From the NCBI GenBank assembly GCA_947258545.1, contig CAMYJI010000023.1:1-37724 (forward strand): a DNA stretch of 37,724 nt. Direction: 5' to 3'. Every line of letters starts with the position of its first letter. Within the stretch, counting starts at the first letter, position 1. Below, piece by piece: positions 37,337-37,724 of this stretch. Both the position numbers and the translations under genes were made by a program. Source of the stretch: an uncultured Ectothiorhodospiraceae bacterium (lineage in GTDB: Bacteria; Pseudomonadota; Gammaproteobacteria; UBA9214). The notes beneath the pieces were generated by a model. It made no database searches, had not been told where the DNA came from, and worked only from the letters and a program-made list of their open reading frames with translations.

Positions 37337-37724
37337 TCATTTTTTTGATGGTCTCCCATCGTACAATGCGTCGATGATTGGGCAGTCTTTCAGCGCGTAG
37401 TCCTTGCCCTTGCAACGCGCGGCCATCGCATTGAGGGCCTTCTGCAATCGTTTCAGATCATTGATCTTCTCCTGCACGGCCCGGGCCTGCAACATTGCCA
37501 TACCTTTCACTTCACCACAGGTGTGGCCGGGTTCGTCGACGAAACGCAGTAATCCTCTTATCTGTTCTATAGGAAAACCGAGTTCCCGGCTGCGCCGGAT
37601 GAAGGTGAGGCGTTTGAGCAGATCTAGGGAATAGAGACGGTGGCCACCTTCGGTGCGTGGTGGTTCGGGCATCAGTCCGACTTTCTCGTAGTAGCGCACC
37701 GTTTCCACCTTACAGCCGCCGGCT
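37337..37724 (-). CDS. MerR-family metal-responsive regulator, N-terminus beyond window
   Basis: A partial gene; the reading frame runs through 37724 without a start, and its first visible residues AGGCKVETVRYYEK are internal to the helix-turn-helix, so the window edge cuts it. The visible 129 residues cover most of the winged helix, the dimer helix and a C-terminus with three Cys: GHTCGEVK, AARCKGKD and KDCPIIDAL. This spacing matches the mercury (C82, C117, C126 of Tn501 MerR) or lead-type sensors, so a thiophilic metal is likely. It lies about 410 bases after the tRNA-Arg scar, fitting accessory DNA. The exact metal cannot be told. Confidence 0.8.
   Translation of the reverse strand, partial: AGGCKVETVRYYEKVGLMPEPPRTEGGHRLYSLDLLKRLTFIRRSRELGFPIEQIRGLLRFVDEPGHTCGEVKGMAMLQARAVQEKINDLKRLQKALNAMAARCKGKDYALKDCPIIDALYDGRPSKK

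Overview
The window looks chromosomal and gammaproteobacterial. Its right half has the conserved order uvrB, tRNA-Val, thrS, infC, rpmI, rplT, pheS, pheT, ihfA, a small merR-type gene and tRNA-Pro, with an aspartate aminotransferase divergent from uvrB; from memory, pseudomonads and purple-sulfur-type gammaproteobacteria keep much of this order. Signal peptides, LolA-like and outer-membrane barrel proteins show a Gram-negative envelope. The exact genus cannot be read from the sequence.

Region 1 (about 170-13705) is built around cyclic-nucleotide signalling. On the minus strand, a repeat-built coiled-coil protein overlaps the start of a CyaB-type class III adenylate cyclase (GAF-GAF-PAS-cyclase-TPR), followed by a secreted CHAP-domain protein. 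Divergent from them is a metallo-beta-lactamase-fold hydrolase that could be a phosphodiesterase. On the plus strand follow a very large FecR-TPR-beta-barrel outer-membrane protein, a secreted cysteine-rich protein, a CHASE2 membrane adenylate cyclase and a Crp/Fnr-family regulator. Both cyclases keep the full set of adenylate-type catalytic residues.

Region 2 (about 14018-22626) holds a small secreted protein and then a minus-strand six-gene cluster: a LolA-like periplasmic protein, an RND/MMPL-type permease with a cyclic-nucleotide-binding domain fused to its C-terminus, a Met-rich membrane coiled-coil protein, an Npt/MFS-like permease with a HEAT-repeat tail, a stand-alone cyclic-nucleotide-binding protein and a secreted protein. 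Three genes overlap or are translationally coupled. With two cyclases, one possible phosphodiesterase and three ligand-binding proteins within 20 kb, the best reading is a cAMP-centred envelope system whose transporters are controlled directly by the nucleotide. That is inference from domain content and proximity, and it is the most novel part of the window.

Region 3 (22627-25515) contains small genes (a ferredoxin-fold-like protein, two small exported proteins), tRNA-Asn and a lone FimT/GspH-type pseudopilin. Region 4 (25515-36653) is the housekeeping block. It includes an infC gene that must start at AUC, an inverted repeat splitting pheS from pheT, and clear terminators.

Region 5 (36654-37724) begins with a 47-base 3' fragment of tRNA-Arg(ACG) that has no 5' half. 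This looks like the attachment-site scar of an integrative element. Beyond it lies a MerR-family metal-type regulator cut by the window end, so accessory DNA probably starts here.
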